A stretch of DNA of 64,000 nucleotides from JAHJKV01 sp963678135 (lineage in GTDB: Bacteria > Desulfobacterota > Desulfovibrionia > Desulfovibrionales > Desulfovibrionaceae): positions 1,116,001-1,180,000 of the forward strand of contig OY782667.1 in NCBI GenBank assembly GCA_963678135.1. The letters run 5' to 3'. Below are positions 34,934-44,525 of this stretch, piece by piece. Below the pieces are notes generated by a model. That model worked only from the letters and a program-made list of their open reading frames with translations, made no database searches and was not told the DNA's origin. The position numbers and the translations under genes are program-made. Positions within the stretch are counted from its first letter, which is position 1. Each line of letters begins with the position of its first letter.

Positions 34934-35004
34934 GATTGGAACCGTATGGCTTTGTATCAAAAATTTCCAAGAGGTCGCCAGATGACCAATGCAAGGAGGG
35001 TATA

Positions 35005-35478
35005 ATGCAGGAATATAAAATTCTTGTTGTCGATGATGAGCAGGATTTCGTGAATAGCCTGACCGATAGGCTTGAATTACGCAAGATGAAGGCTGAGGTT
35101 GCCTTGAACGGAGATGAAGCCCTCAAAAAGGTAAAAGATGAAGAGCCTGAGGTTATGGTCTTAGATTTGAAAATGCCTGGGATGGACGGACTTGAGGTTT
35201 TACAAAGGGTGAAGGGTGCGTACCCCACGACTCAGGTTATTATTTTGACTGGACATAGTACTCCTGAAACTCAGGAAAAAGCTCGCAAAATGGGTGCTTA
35301 TGCCTATTTAGAAAAGCCAGTGGAAATGGACAGTCTTATGGAGACTATTAATCGTGCCTATAGTAATTTTAAGCGTGTTGTGCATAATGTGGATACGGCT
35401 CTTATCGCTGCAACCATGGCTGAATCAGGTGAATTAGACATGGCTCGTGAAATTATGGAAAAGGAAACAATAAAGTAG
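35005..35478 (+). CDS. Response regulator, receiver domain with short C-terminal tail
   Basis: The protein has 157 residues from ATG 35005 (AGGAGG six bases upstream). The receiver is complete: D10/D11, phosphoacceptor D54 in VMVLDLKMPGMDG, Thr in ILTGHS, and Lys in LEKPVEM. After residue 120 comes a 35-residue helical tail (TALIAATMAESGELDMAREIMEKE) but no DNA-binding domain. It probably serves as a phosphate carrier or protein-interaction output. It is the first gene after the sigma-54 promoter and is followed by the hybrid kinase. Confidence 0.9.
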   Translation: MQEYKILVVDDEQDFVNSLTDRLELRKMKAEVALNGDEALKKVKDEEPEVMVLDLKMPGMDGLEVLQRVKGAYPTTQVIILTGHSTPETQEKARKMGAYAYLEKPVEMDSLMETINRAYSNFKRVVHNVDTALIAATMAESGELDMAREIMEKETIK

Positions 35479-35588
35479 TGAGATAAATCTCCGGCGGTTG
35501 ATAACGGAACAAAACACAGCACCGGTATTCCAAGTTTAGCGTTATCCCGCCGGCGTTTCCAAAGCGTACCATCAATCGGGAGGTGCGA

Positions 35589-36740
35589 GTGAGTCAGGTG
35601 AGTATACTGCTTGTGGATGATGAACATGATTTTAGGCATGTTCTTTCCAAGCGTCTTTCGCGTAAAGGCTTTGTTTTATGTGAAGCTGAAAGTGGCCGTC
35701 ATGCTTTGGAATGTATGGAAAAATTTTCTTATGATGTGGTCGTGCTTGATGTGAAGATGCCAGAGATGAATGGTCTTGACACTCTGGCAGTTTTGCGTAG
35801 CAAATTTTTAGAAACTGAAGTCATTTTACTTACAGGTCATGCTTCGACTGAGGACGGTATAGCAGGCATCAAGGCTGGAGCTTTTGACTACTTAACGAAG
35901 CCTGTCGAGTTGGAACACCTGACAGAAAAGATATATCAGGCTTATGAGAAAATTATACGCAGGCGAGAAAAAATTCAGGAGCAAAAGTTTCGTGAGCGTA
36001 TGGAGCGACGTATAGTTGCGGCTGAACGTTTGGCCGCGCTGGGCACACTTGCTTCGGGAATCGCACATGAAGTGAATAATCCTTTGGCCGTTATTAATGA
36101 TGCAGCAGGCTGGTTACTTGGCTTGGTACAGGATTCTCCAAAAGATATGCCTTTGCAAAAAGAACTTCTTAAAGGTTTGGGCAAGATTGAGTCAAGCGCA
36201 CAAAGAGCCGGCCGTATAACGCATCAGCTTTTGGGGCATGCACGTCAGAGCGATTTTGAAATAAAACAAATTGATCTTTGTGCTGTTGTTCGTGAAGCCT
36301 TGGAATTAGTGGAAAAACAGGCAAAGGCAAAAAATATTACGTTTGAAGTGAAAGATGTTCAGGCCATGCTGATTCGATCTGATCCGGGACAATTGCGACA
36401 AGTATTCATTAACCTGTTAAGCAATGCGGTTCATTCTGCACAGCATAATGGAAAGGTGCAGGTGGATTTTGAGTTGCTGGAGGATGCAGCTTGTGTACGG
36501 GTTATGGATGATGGTTCTGGAATTTCTGAACTGGCTATAGACCATATTTTTGAACCATTTTTTAGTACCAAGCCGGAAGGGCAGGGGACTGGTCTAGGTT
36601 TATATGTGAGTAGGGATATTATGCACAAACTTGGAGGCTCGCTTGTAGCCTGCAATCAAAGCACACAAGGAGCACAGTTTACTTTGACCCTGCCTCTTGA
36701 TTTTCAGTTTACCGCGAAAAAGGAGGTAGATAATGTGTAA
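35589..36740 (+). CDS. Hybrid: N-terminal receiver plus cytoplasmic histidine kinase
   Basis: The protein has 383 residues; GTG 35589 is chosen because GGGAGG ends five bases before it. The receiver covers residues 4-120 (D10/D11, D54 in VVVLDVKMPEMNG, ILLTGHAS, YLTKPVE). A helical linker leads to HisKA with GTLASGIAHEVNNPLAV, then the ATPase lobe: N-box DPGQLRQVFINLLSNAV, G1 VMDDGSGI, F-box IFEPFFSTK, and G2 GQGTGLGLYV. There is no membrane segment. The receiver-first order suggests that phosphorylation of the receiver tunes the kinase. Its end overlaps the next response regulator by 8 bp. Confidence 0.92.
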   Translation: MSQVSILLVDDEHDFRHVLSKRLSRKGFVLCEAESGRHALECMEKFSYDVVVLDVKMPEMNGLDTLAVLRSKFLETEVILLTGHASTEDGIAGIKAGAFDYLTKPVELEHLTEKIYQAYEKIIRRREKIQEQKFRERMERRIVAAERLAALGTLASGIAHEVNNPLAVINDAAGWLLGLVQDSPKDMPLQKELLKGLGKIESSAQRAGRITHQLLGHARQSDFEIKQIDLCAVVREALELVEKQAKAKNITFEVKDVQAMLIRSDPGQLRQVFINLLSNAVHSAQHNGKVQVDFELLEDAACVRVMDDGSGISELAIDHIFEPFFSTKPEGQGTGLGLYVSRDIMHKLGGSLVACNQSTQGAQFTLTLPLDFQFTAKKEVDNV

Positions 36741-37116
36741 TAGACCTATTCGTGTCTTGCTTGTAGATGATGAACCTGATTTTTTGGATATGTTGGCACT
36801 ACGCTTGGAAGTCGAAGGTATGGATGTTCACTGTGTGTATAGTGGTATGGAGTGCCTGAAATATCTTGCAGAGGATGATTTTGATGTGGTTTTTTTGGAT
36901 ATGCTGATGCCGGGAATGGGAGGAGTAGAAACTTTAGATGAAATTCGTAAAAATGCATATCAGGTTGAGGTTGTTATCATGACCGGACATGGCCCTGCGG
37001 AAGGGCTGAGAAAATGTGCTGGCCTTGGTGTTTATGATACGCTGTTTAAGCCAGCTGATTTTAAGGACGTGTTACGAGTCATTCATGGAGCGTATCAGCA
37101 CTTGCATGGCAGATGA
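36733..37116 (+). CDS. Single-domain response regulator
   Basis: The protein has 127 residues, receiver only: D12/D13, phosphoacceptor D56 in VVFLDMLMPGMGG, and IMTGHGPAEGL. The lysine is in LFKPADF. ATG 36733 overlaps the end of the hybrid kinase, so its synthesis is coupled. A stand-alone receiver next to a kinase usually works as the direct partner or as a relay intermediate. Confidence 0.9.
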   Translation: MCNRPIRVLLVDDEPDFLDMLALRLEVEGMDVHCVYSGMECLKYLAEDDFDVVFLDMLMPGMGGVETLDEIRKNAYQVEVVIMTGHGPAEGLRKCAGLGVYDTLFKPADFKDVLRVIHGAYQHLHGR

Positions 37117-37187
37117 GATGACGGGGATGCAAAAACATTTACGCGCATCTTTCAGTAATGATTTGATCTTTTTGTATAGTGTTCAAT

Positions 37188-38611
37188 TTATTTGAGTGTG
37201 GCAACTGTTTCCATATCCTGCCGTAAACGTGAACGCCAATGCGCTGCTTGCTCGCTATTATTCATAACCATGTCAAGCTGACGAGTGTGCATGAGCAGAT
37301 GACCTAAGACGCGTAGCCCTGCTTCCATATTTTTTTTCTCCAGCCTTTCCAGTCTGGCTGAGAGCCGATCGTCCTTTAATACTACACGGAAACCTCGCTC
37401 TTCGAGTAGTTCACCAAGCATCAGCACTCGCCGTTGGCGACGCAGATCATCTGCTGCACCACCTTGGAAACGAAAACTGGCGAAATTTTCTCGTGGTATA
37501 TCGCCAACCAATCCCTCCACTTGCGCAAAATGGTAGCCAAATCTGGAATGTAATGAACAATAATTTTTAGAGATCATGAAATAATTGCGCTGAGAGTATA
37601 GTGAAGGTGAGGCAGGATCCAAGGAACGATTCATGGTAGAATGAAAAAATATAGAAACCATACCTTTCCCATCTACTGCAGGAGGTCCTGCCCAGGGTAA
37701 AGCCGTGATTCCGTCCCAGAGAGCGAGCATGGGAATAGAAATTATATCATTGAGATGGACATATTTTCCTTTGTCGTCACCTTGGAGGCCATCATCCAGA
37801 TCAAGCACCCACCATTGCATTGGGGTATTTGCTACCAGACGTTTGCTCGAACGCTTTGGATGCTCGTGATGTTTGCCAAATCTGAACATTTCATGCACAG
37901 CACGTTCATGGCAAAAGCGCGTTACATCATGCAAAGTCATGCAGTTTGAAGCTCGGAATCCAGGTGAATCAGGGTCAAGCAGAGTTAAGGGAACTATCGT
38001 CTTTGAAACTTTTTGAAGAGTTGAAAGCACAGGGCTACCTTCCATAAGATTTCGAGCTTTGCTTTGGCGCGTAAGTAACTCTTCTCTCTGCCCTTCAAAA
38101 ACAGCCCGCATGTCTGCATCCAGAGTAACTTTTTTCCCCTGTTGTAGAGTGAAGGCACTTGTTATGCCGAATAAAGCAGGAACGCCAAATTCACGGGCTA
38201 CATTGGCCAGATGTCCGGTTACACTTCCTTGCTCACAAATAATACCGGCAGCACGAGCAAGAAGTGGCGCAAGGCGAGGTGATGATTGCTGTGCAACCAG
38301 TATACCCCCATGGGGAAAAGAGAGCATGTCTGCTTCTTTAAGCACCAAATGTACTGAGCCTGAGGCCACCCCACGGGAGGCTGTTAATCCGCCTGAAATC
38401 AATGCTTTTTCCGAATTGAACGTATGCTCTGGGTCGTCCAGAAGGGCACTGTCTTCATTTTCTTTATGAGTCAGAGACAAGGGACGGCATTGTAATAATA
38501 CCAGTTTATCGTTTTCATCAAAGGCCCATTCTATATCCATAGGTAAGCCGTAAAATGCTTCAAGGGTTAAGCCCAATTCTGCCAGAGTTACGGCTTGAGA
38601 CTCCGTGAGTA
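37188..38611 (-). pseudogene. PEP-synthase-like protein, C-terminal part after a frameshift
   Basis: This is the continuation of the gene at 38588-39784 in another frame. Homology resumes at about 38611 with LTESQAVTLAELGLTLE, then the end of the ATP-grasp half (LPMDIEWAFDENDKLVLLQCRPL), then the swivelling phosphohistidine domain with the His in GSVTGHLANVAREFGVPALFG. The last 270 residues are not the PEP-binding barrel of true PEP synthase and are unknown to me. The only start codon at the front is a TTG within homologous sequence, so this part is unlikely to be translated alone. Confidence 0.7.
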
Positions 38612-39784
38612 CTGGGCAGATATTTGCTCAGAAGTCGCCGGGACTAAACTAATTCCTCCATCTGCCAGTGTACGATATTGCTTTTTCTTGTCCGCAATTT
38701 CTTTGTACTCCAGAGTAACTGGCCCTTCACGTTTTATGATGTACAGATCGCTTTGAGTGCTGCCGTCTACTACTCCTTTGGGCAAACCAAATACTGCGGA
38801 TATTAGCAACTTGTTCGAGCTGGAGGATAGCGGATTGCGCGTATACATCACTCCGCTACGCGAAGCTTTTATCATTTTCAGGCAGCCTACGCACATGGGA
38901 GTTTGTTCATCAGTTATTCCTCTTGCTAAACGGTAGCTTATAGCTGTGAGCGTATATTTTGAGGCTATAATTTCGCGGTAAGTCTGTAGCAATTTATCCT
39001 CTGTGACTCCGAGTTTACTTTGATATTGCCCGGCAAAAGAAATGTCCGCAAAATCTTCGCCCACAGCACTGGAGCGTAGAGCGAGATAGAGAGGTATTTT
39101 GCTTTTGTCTCGTAGGCGCGTATAGGCTTGAGTAATAGCGTTGCTGAGATCGTTGGGGATTTCCGCCTGCAGTATCATATTTTGAAGATCGGAACTGAGC
39201 TGTCGTAATTCATCCATTGAATCAGGGGATTTAAGCTGTTCTATGCGCGCTAGGATACGTTCCCGCAGACCTTTATTCTCAAAAAAACGGCGATAGCCAA
39301 CAGATGTGACTACAAAACCGTTGGGTACGGCTATTTTGAAAACAGAGGCTAATTCAGCAAGATTGGCCATTTTACCGCCAACCATATCTGCGCTTTCGCG
39401 ATGTATGTCGTAGAGATCAATAACAAGTGGTCCTGCAGTTTCTGCACAGTGAATTTTAAGGAGGGGATGAATTGTTTCCCGAAGCTTGGCTACTCTTTCA
39501 GCAAGTATTTCATACTTTTTCGGTGCAAGAGCAATTAAACCAGAGGCCATTTTTTCAGCTGAGTCTAGGGCGGTATTTGCTCTGGAACGCACAAAGGCCA
39601 TACCAAAAAGGCGCTCGCCGCGTAAGGCTGCTTCGAGCTCGTTGAAAATTTCTAAGCCTTGATTATTCGCTTGCAGTACATTGAGAAATATTGCGTATCG
39701 TTTGCGAAAGTCAGCTTGCAGGGAGTTTGCACTTTGAGAATGGTTTGCCCCTGTATGGCCGAGGATTTTTTTAAACCAGCTCAT
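38588..39784 (-). pseudogene. PEP-synthase-like protein, N-terminal part (frameshifted)
   Basis: The open frame has 398 residues and starts MSWFKKILGHTG. Residues 1 to about 115 are helical and unassigned. From about 120 it matches the PPDK/PEP-synthase ATP-binding domain: SADMVGGKMANLAELA, VPNGFVVTSVGYR, and LYLALRSSAVGEDFADISFAGQY. After SEQISAQY the frame runs into SRSLKP and stop, while the proper continuation lies one base off. A one-base loss near 38612 explains both parts. This could be a true inactivating mutation or a sequence error. There is no obvious slippery site. The intact product would be about 870 residues. Confidence 0.72.
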
Positions 39785-39849
39785 ATACTGTCTACCTTGT
39801 ATTGTTGCATTGAGAATAGCCTTTTATTGGCTTAAGGCCAAGAAAATAC

Positions 39850-39878
39850 GGCCGGTACGGAATATATCCGCACCGGCC
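39850..39878 (-). terminator. Hairpin terminator after the TauE/membrane protein unit
   Basis: GGCCGGT and ACCGGCC enclose a second stem CGGA/TCCG with loop ATATA. On the minus strand it is followed by GTATTTTCTT. It should end or attenuate transcription from the TauE unit before the PEP-synthase-like gene, which starts 66 bp further on. Confidence 0.6.
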
Positions 39879-39901
39879 ATTGTTGCCGGTTCAAGCTAGA
39901 A

Positions 39902-40591
39902 TCAATGCTCTAGCTTAAACCCGCTGCCTTCAAACATGAATAAGATAGCGAATCCATACCAAAGAGTGTACACTACATAGAAAATAAGAGAGAATGCTAC
40001 CACAGCCATACGATCCATGATGCTTTGCGCTTCTACTCCATAATAATTGTATGCAGGCTCTATGCCTCGGCTTACAATCAGGGCTACCTGCTTGGCCTCA
40101 GTAAATCGTTTTTGTTTTTTAAGTTGTTTTTCCAGAGAAGCGAGCAGGTTCCACCAAGTATACAGCACGTTACGTTCTTCCATATCTCTACGCTCTGAAA
40201 CGATTTGACCTTGGTTATGATACATGTCTGTTGCATCCTGTGCTGCGGCCTGTAAAATCATTCCAAGATCACCTTTGGCAGTAAGCGTTTTTTCGCCACT
40301 AATCGTTGCGCTTATTTCTGCCTTGTGCAGTAGAGCAAACATTGATTTGGCCTGATCAGTGTTGTTTGCAGACAGGCTTACTTCAACAGTCTGTCCAAAA
40401 TGTGATATAGCGGTTTTATTGACTATTTCTAAATAGTTTGCCGATCCTTTGGAAATGGAATTGTAGAGATTATCCAGATAGGACAGCCCGTTGTGTCCAT
40501 TATATATTGGGGTAAAGAAAAGGCCAAGTACTATGAGGAATATGGCCATCATACCCATGCCAGAGTAAAATTCTTTGCGGTTGGCTATCAT
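39902..40591 (-). CDS. Membrane protein of unknown function, 229 residues
   Basis: One hydrophobic helix lies near residues 12-30 (MGMMAIFLIVLGLFFTPI) and another near the C-terminus (VVAFSLIFYVVYTLWYGFAI), with about 160 soluble residues between them that should face the periplasm. I do not recognise the family. The start is 2 bp after the TauE stop, so it is surely co-transcribed and probably made as its partner. Confidence 0.75.
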   Translation of the reverse strand: MIANRKEFYSGMGMMAIFLIVLGLFFTPIYNGHNGLSYLDNLYNSISKGSANYLEIVNKTAISHFGQTVEVSLSANNTDQAKSMFALLHKAEISATISGEKTLTAKGDLGMILQAAAQDATDMYHNQGQIVSERRDMEERNVLYTWWNLLASLEKQLKKQKRFTEAKQVALIVSRGIEPAYNYYGVEAQSIMDRMAVVAFSLIFYVVYTLWYGFAILFMFEGSGFKLEH

Positions 40592-40593
40592 GT

Positions 40594-41892
40594 TTATACC
40601 TCCTCGCCCTTGAGAACCTTAATGTTTTTAATGAATACGGAAATGACCCAAAAACCGAAGCCACCGATAACGAGGAAAAATGCCCAAATACCAATTGTTT
40701 CAAGGCCTTGTGCCAGCCCGGCAGATATATCGAGTACCTCCATGCTTCTCAGCTTAGCAGGCAGAGCAAAAATACGGTTTACGAATCCAGCAAGTACAGC
40801 CATGGCATAGAAACCACGAATTGTAATTCCCTTGACAACTTTTGTAACCATGGCACCTACTTGGATGCCCAAAAGGGAGCCAAGAAGCATACCCATGGCT
40901 AAAGTGTAAAAAATAAAGCCATAGATAGCATACTGGGTGATGGATGCGTATCCAGCGGTAAAGATGATTTGGAAAATATCTGTGCCAACTGTGGTCGCAG
41001 AGGAGACACCAAGCATGTAAACAAAAATGGGGAAAGTTAAAAAGCCTCCTCCAACGCCCATGATACCAGCTGCCATGCCTACAATGGCACCCGAGATAAC
41101 AAGGAATACCCAAGAAATGGAACGTCCCCCTTCAGTAATACCTTGGTCAAAGCGTATCATTGGTGGGATTTTTACAGATTGTAATATTCTGGGCAGATTG
41201 CCCATTTCAACGCCTTCATTATCTGCTCCGTGAGTTCCTGTTTCAATCTTTTGCTTGCCATTGTGTGAAGCCCGAGATGCTTTAAGAAAGTCTATCATGG
41301 CGTAGAGCCCCAAAAAGCCAAGCATCAAACAATAAATAGTGGTGATAAAGGCGTCTGAGATAACCGGATTAAGCTCATAGAGCCAGCGATTCAGGAGACC
41401 ACCTCCTGTAGCACCGCTTACTGCCCCTATTAAAAAAACGACTGCTAATGCTACGGAGACATTTCCCAGCTTACGGTGGATGACGCTACCCATGATGGCT
41501 TTGGCAAAAATGTGGAACAGGTCTGTGCCAACCGCAAGTATACCTTTGATGCCCGCACTCATGAGCGCAGGGGCAATAATAAATCCGCCTCCTGCACCGA
41601 TACAACCTGTGATAAATCCGGCCATCAGTCCGACGGCAATGGAAACAAGAAATATACCGAGCGTGTAATACGCAGGACTGTAAGCTTTTTTACCTCCCAA
41701 AACGTCTGGAAGTACCTGAGCTACGTCCGCGGCATAGGCAACACCGAGTACCAGAATCGGAAGTATGAGTAGCCCTAAAATAAGCATACGCTTTTTGGAA
41801 AATAAAATTCTTTGGCTTGTTTCAATTTCCCACTGAGCATGAGCACGAGCCCCCATCATCATGAAAGAGCCCAGTTGTCTAATGAAATTCAT
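40594..41892 (-). CDS. TauE/SafE family anion exporter
   Basis: The protein has 432 residues with about eight or nine hydrophobic helices in two repeats. The hallmark loops are GLMAGFITGCIGAGGGFIIAP in the first half and GAIVGMAAGIMGVGGGFLTFP in the second. The family exports sulfite, sulfoacetate or related organosulfur anions across the inner membrane. Between the halves is a 50-residue soluble loop. AAGGGGA lies upstream of ATG 41892. In a sulfate reducer sulfite or a C2/C3 sulfonate would be reasonable cargo; this is inference. Confidence 0.88.
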   Translation of the reverse strand: MNFIRQLGSFMMMGARAHAQWEIETSQRILFSKKRMLILGLLILPILVLGVAYAADVAQVLPDVLGGKKAYSPAYYTLGIFLVSIAVGLMAGFITGCIGAGGGFIIAPALMSAGIKGILAVGTDLFHIFAKAIMGSVIHRKLGNVSVALAVVFLIGAVSGATGGGLLNRWLYELNPVISDAFITTIYCLMLGFLGLYAMIDFLKASRASHNGKQKIETGTHGADNEGVEMGNLPRILQSVKIPPMIRFDQGITEGGRSISWVFLVISGAIVGMAAGIMGVGGGFLTFPIFVYMLGVSSATTVGTDIFQIIFTAGYASITQYAIYGFIFYTLAMGMLLGSLLGIQVGAMVTKVVKGITIRGFYAMAVLAGFVNRIFALPAKLRSMEVLDISAGLAQGLETIGIWAFFLVIGGFGFWVISVFIKNIKVLKGEEV

Positions 41893-42018
41893 AAGTGTTT
41901 TCCCCTTGTTTTTATATGGTTATTTTTATGTGACCAGCCCATAGGGCATTGTCCTTTTTGTTTATAGACATCATTTTTGTTTTGAGATCCCAAAGACAAG
42001 TATTTACAATAAATATAT

Positions 42019-42426
42019 TTAAGAGGAACATCGCCTGTTTCCTTTTTTGCTAACGGCTCGGATAGAGTTCACTAAATCTTCAAGCTCACAGGGTTTGCTT
42101 AAGTAATCTACCGCGCCTAAGGCCATTCCTTCCCTAGCCGCCTGTTTTGAGCCATGTCCGGTGAGTATAAGAACTGGTAATTCAGGGTCTAACATTCGCA
42201 GGATGCGTAAAAGTTCTATGCCATCCATATCCTCCATTTTAAGGTCTACTGTGGCTACATCGAAATCGTTTTCGCGCATCAGTCGAACAGCCTCGGTACC
42301 GGATTGAGCCAAAATAACATCCAAGCCTTGGCGCGTGAGTCTTTTGTGCATCACTTCTAAAAATCCAATTTCATCATCGACAAGGAGTACTTTGAGCGGT
42401 GCGGTGATTTCATTTTTCATGCTCAT
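42019..42426 (-). CDS. Single-domain response regulator
   Basis: The protein has 135 residues: D17/D18, phosphoacceptor D61 in VATVDLKMEDMDG, ILTGHGS, and YLSKPCEL. There is no output domain. The start overlaps the kinase stop (ATGA), making kinase and receiver a coupled pair; an ATG two codons later (42420) is an alternative. Confidence 0.9.
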   Translation of the reverse strand: MSMKNEITAPLKVLLVDDEIGFLEVMHKRLTRQGLDVILAQSGTEAVRLMRENDFDVATVDLKMEDMDGIELLRILRMLDPELPVLILTGHGSKQAAREGMALGAVDYLSKPCELEDLVNSIRAVSKKGNRRCSS

Positions 42427-44198
42427 GCCTTTGTCTCCTTTGCGGACTCTTTGTTTTCTGTTGAGGCGAGTTCTAGGGAAGCAGGATCAGGTATAGGGAA
42501 AATTACTGTAAATACAGTTCCGTCTCCGGGGCTACTCTGAACTTCTATATCCCCACCCATGCGAGTAACAATGCCGTAGCAAATGGAAAGTCCTAGGCCG
42601 GTACCTTGCCCTACTGGTTTGGTTGTGAAAAACGGATCAAAAATGCGCGATAAATTGGCTTCAGGGATACCCTGACCATTATCTGAAATTTGGATGAATG
42701 CTTCATTCTTTTGTCCAGTTTTACGGATTCCTGTAGCTACCATAATTATTCCGCCGTCACGCCCCATAGCATCAATGGCATTGTTCATAAGATTGAGTAC
42801 TACTTGTTGTAATTCTGAGTCAGAACCAAGAATAGGAGGAATACCGCCTCTGAGCTGAGAGACAACATTGACCTTGCTGTAACGTGCCTTTTGTTCCACC
42901 AGATCAAGGATCTGTTCAATCATTGTGTCAATTTGAATCGGTTTGGCTGTGGAATCTGAACGACGGGCAAAATGCAGAAGTTTATGTGTAATTTCCTTAC
43001 AGCGTTGACCTTGCTGACGTATTTGTTTGAGTGCGCGATTAAATTCTGTATTCTGTTCTTTTGAGGGTATATTACCTTCATTATCTTCAAGCATATCTTG
43101 CATCCAGCCTGCTTCTTCCATCATGATAGCGACAGGATTGTTGATCTCATGTGCAATACCGGCAGCTAATTCACCTATTGTGGCCAGACGTCCGGCCTCA
43201 ACGACTTGTTTATCCATTTCTTCTTTTTCTTTATCCGCTCGAGCTACTCGATTGGCCATACGGCGCGAAAGAAAAAGTACAGTGGTCACTATGAGTATTG
43301 AACCAAGTAAAAGCACGCTTATGGTGAGTAGTTTAGTATGCACCAGCATACGATACACGTCTTGTGAATTTTGTTGATAGACCAGACGCCAATCCCCATT
43401 CTTAAGTGGCACTGAAACTTGTACATAGTCCTGCCCTGAATTATCCTGAGTAGTGCATGAACTTACAGTTTCTTGTTTTGAACCTGAGCTGCTCCAAGCT
43501 GCCAGAGGAACCCGTTCTTCAAAACTTGAGCTATATTGAGTTTGCAGTTCTCCCTGTTTATTTATTATGTAGGCAAACCCTGTTTCACCTACACGAATGG
43601 CTTCTACCAATCGGCTAAAGGCTTCAAAATCCACAGTAGCTCGAAGGATAAATTCTCCTTGGGGAGTATGCTTATGCACAGCTACAATAAAATGAGGAAG
43701 GCCTCGCAGCCCAAGGAAAACATCACTGATAAAGGTTTGTTGTCCCCGTGCAAGCTCAAACCATTCTGCTCCGGCATAGAGTGCCCGTTCCAGCCTAAAT
43801 GGACCGGCATAGGCTACCTGATTGCCTTGATCGTCCACGAGGCCAAGGTCTGCAAATTCCTGTCCGTATTCACTGCGTAGTTCATCAAGTAGCCCGCTTA
43901 AAAAATCTTCTTGACTGAGTTGTTCAAGAGAAAAAACATTTGCCAATAAACTTACTAAGCCAAGGTGTTGATCCAGATAGGATTCAATTTCATGCTGGTG
44001 TTTGAGTATCAGTTCCTCAAGGTGAGCTTGGACTTTTTCTTCATAAGAACGATGAAACTGGTAGGCAAATATTCCGGCGACAAGAAGCATTGGGGTAAGA
44101 GCCACCACGATGATATTCACTGACATATTGCGAGCGAGCCCAAGATAATAATTGGCATCTTTGGGCTGTCCTGCGCGCAGGGCTTGCTTGTCTTTCAT
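42423..44198 (-). CDS. Membrane sensor histidine kinase with periplasmic Cache-like domain
   Basis: The protein has 591 residues. Membrane helix 1 is near residues 26-48, a periplasmic region of about 240 residues has Cache-like features (FISDVFLGLRGLPHFIVAV, VGETGFAYIINKQGEL), and helix 2 is near 290-312. The HisKA motif is GELAAGIAHEINNPVAI. The ATPase lobe has DSELQQVVLNLMNNAID, ISDNGQGI, IFDPFFTTKPVGQGTGLGLS. Cache domains bind small ligands such as organic or amino acids. The leader has GAGGAGGGA before ATG, and a sigma-54-like promoter ends 24 bp before it. Confidence 0.92.
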   Translation of the reverse strand: MKDKQALRAGQPKDANYYLGLARNMSVNIIVVALTPMLLVAGIFAYQFHRSYEEKVQAHLEELILKHQHEIESYLDQHLGLVSLLANVFSLEQLSQEDFLSGLLDELRSEYGQEFADLGLVDDQGNQVAYAGPFRLERALYAGAEWFELARGQQTFISDVFLGLRGLPHFIVAVHKHTPQGEFILRATVDFEAFSRLVEAIRVGETGFAYIINKQGELQTQYSSSFEERVPLAAWSSSGSKQETVSSCTTQDNSGQDYVQVSVPLKNGDWRLVYQQNSQDVYRMLVHTKLLTISVLLLGSILIVTTVLFLSRRMANRVARADKEKEEMDKQVVEAGRLATIGELAAGIAHEINNPVAIMMEEAGWMQDMLEDNEGNIPSKEQNTEFNRALKQIRQQGQRCKEITHKLLHFARRSDSTAKPIQIDTMIEQILDLVEQKARYSKVNVVSQLRGGIPPILGSDSELQQVVLNLMNNAIDAMGRDGGIIMVATGIRKTGQKNEAFIQISDNGQGIPEANLSRIFDPFFTTKPVGQGTGLGLSICYGIVTRMGGDIEVQSSPGDGTVFTVIFPIPDPASLELASTENKESAKETKA

Positions 44199-44233
44199 GC
44201 TCCCTCCTCAGGGCTTTCTCTCAATCAATCTTT

Positions 44234-44248
44234 ACAAGTGCTGTGCCA
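44234..44248 (-). promoter_or_regulatory. Sigma-54-like promoter for the Cache kinase
   Basis: Minus strand TGGCACAGCACTTGT has GG and the -12 element at the right spacing; the -12 dinucleotide is GT rather than GC. The predicted start near 44222 leaves a 23-base leader with the ribosome site. Confidence 0.5.
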
Positions 44249-44453
44249 TGTGTGAGGCATATTAGCTTGTGATTTAATACGCTGAAATTTCAAAGAATAA
44301 ATATGGAATAAGCTCTTCATTTATTTTTGATTGAGCACGTGGGTGTTTGCTTTTTTTACAGTATGTAAAACAAACATGCAGTTGAGGGGTATCAAATTCC
44401 AAAAACATGAAATTATGCTATTGTATTATAAGGGTATTGTAGTGCGTTGTTGC

Positions 44454-44468
44454 TGCACTGTTTTTGCA
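44454..44468 (+). promoter_or_regulatory. Sigma-54-like promoter for the 44526 operon
   Basis: TGCACTGTTTTTGCA aligns with GGCAC-N5-TTGCA, with T for the first G of -24 and exact TTGCA at -12. The predicted start near 44479 gives a 46-base leader before ATG 44526. Confidence 0.45.
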
Positions 44469-44525
44469 TAAGAGTTGAAAAAGGGAACTTCCCCCTGAAC
44501 TGTTTGGTTTGCTAAAGGAGAAGGT

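Larger units (their letters stand above)
34307..35004. other. Intergenic stretch with terminator, repeats and a sigma-54 promoter
   Basis: No gene is supported over 698 bp. The order is: a degenerate stretch of TTGCGA/CTTGTAT-like words (34310-34450), a terminator hairpin (34461-34506), pyrimidine-rich repeats with TCCTCTTTGTC-like units (34560-34640), a dispersed palindrome (34635-34668), and a sigma-54 promoter (34919-34933). Confidence 0.6.
44199..44525. other. Divergent regulatory region between the two kinase units
   Basis: This stretch of 327 bp holds a sigma-54-like promoter for each direction (44234-44248 minus, 44454-44468 plus) and AT-rich DNA between them, where activator sites would be expected. 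No gene was seen. Confidence 0.55.

Noticed and set aside
38600..38620. Programmed ribosomal frameshift in the PEP-synthase-like gene
   Set aside because: The junction reads GCCCAGTACTCACGG on the minus strand, with no X-XXY-YYZ heptamer, no internal Shine-Dalgarno at the right spacing and no obvious downstream hairpin. A mutation or sequencing error is simpler.
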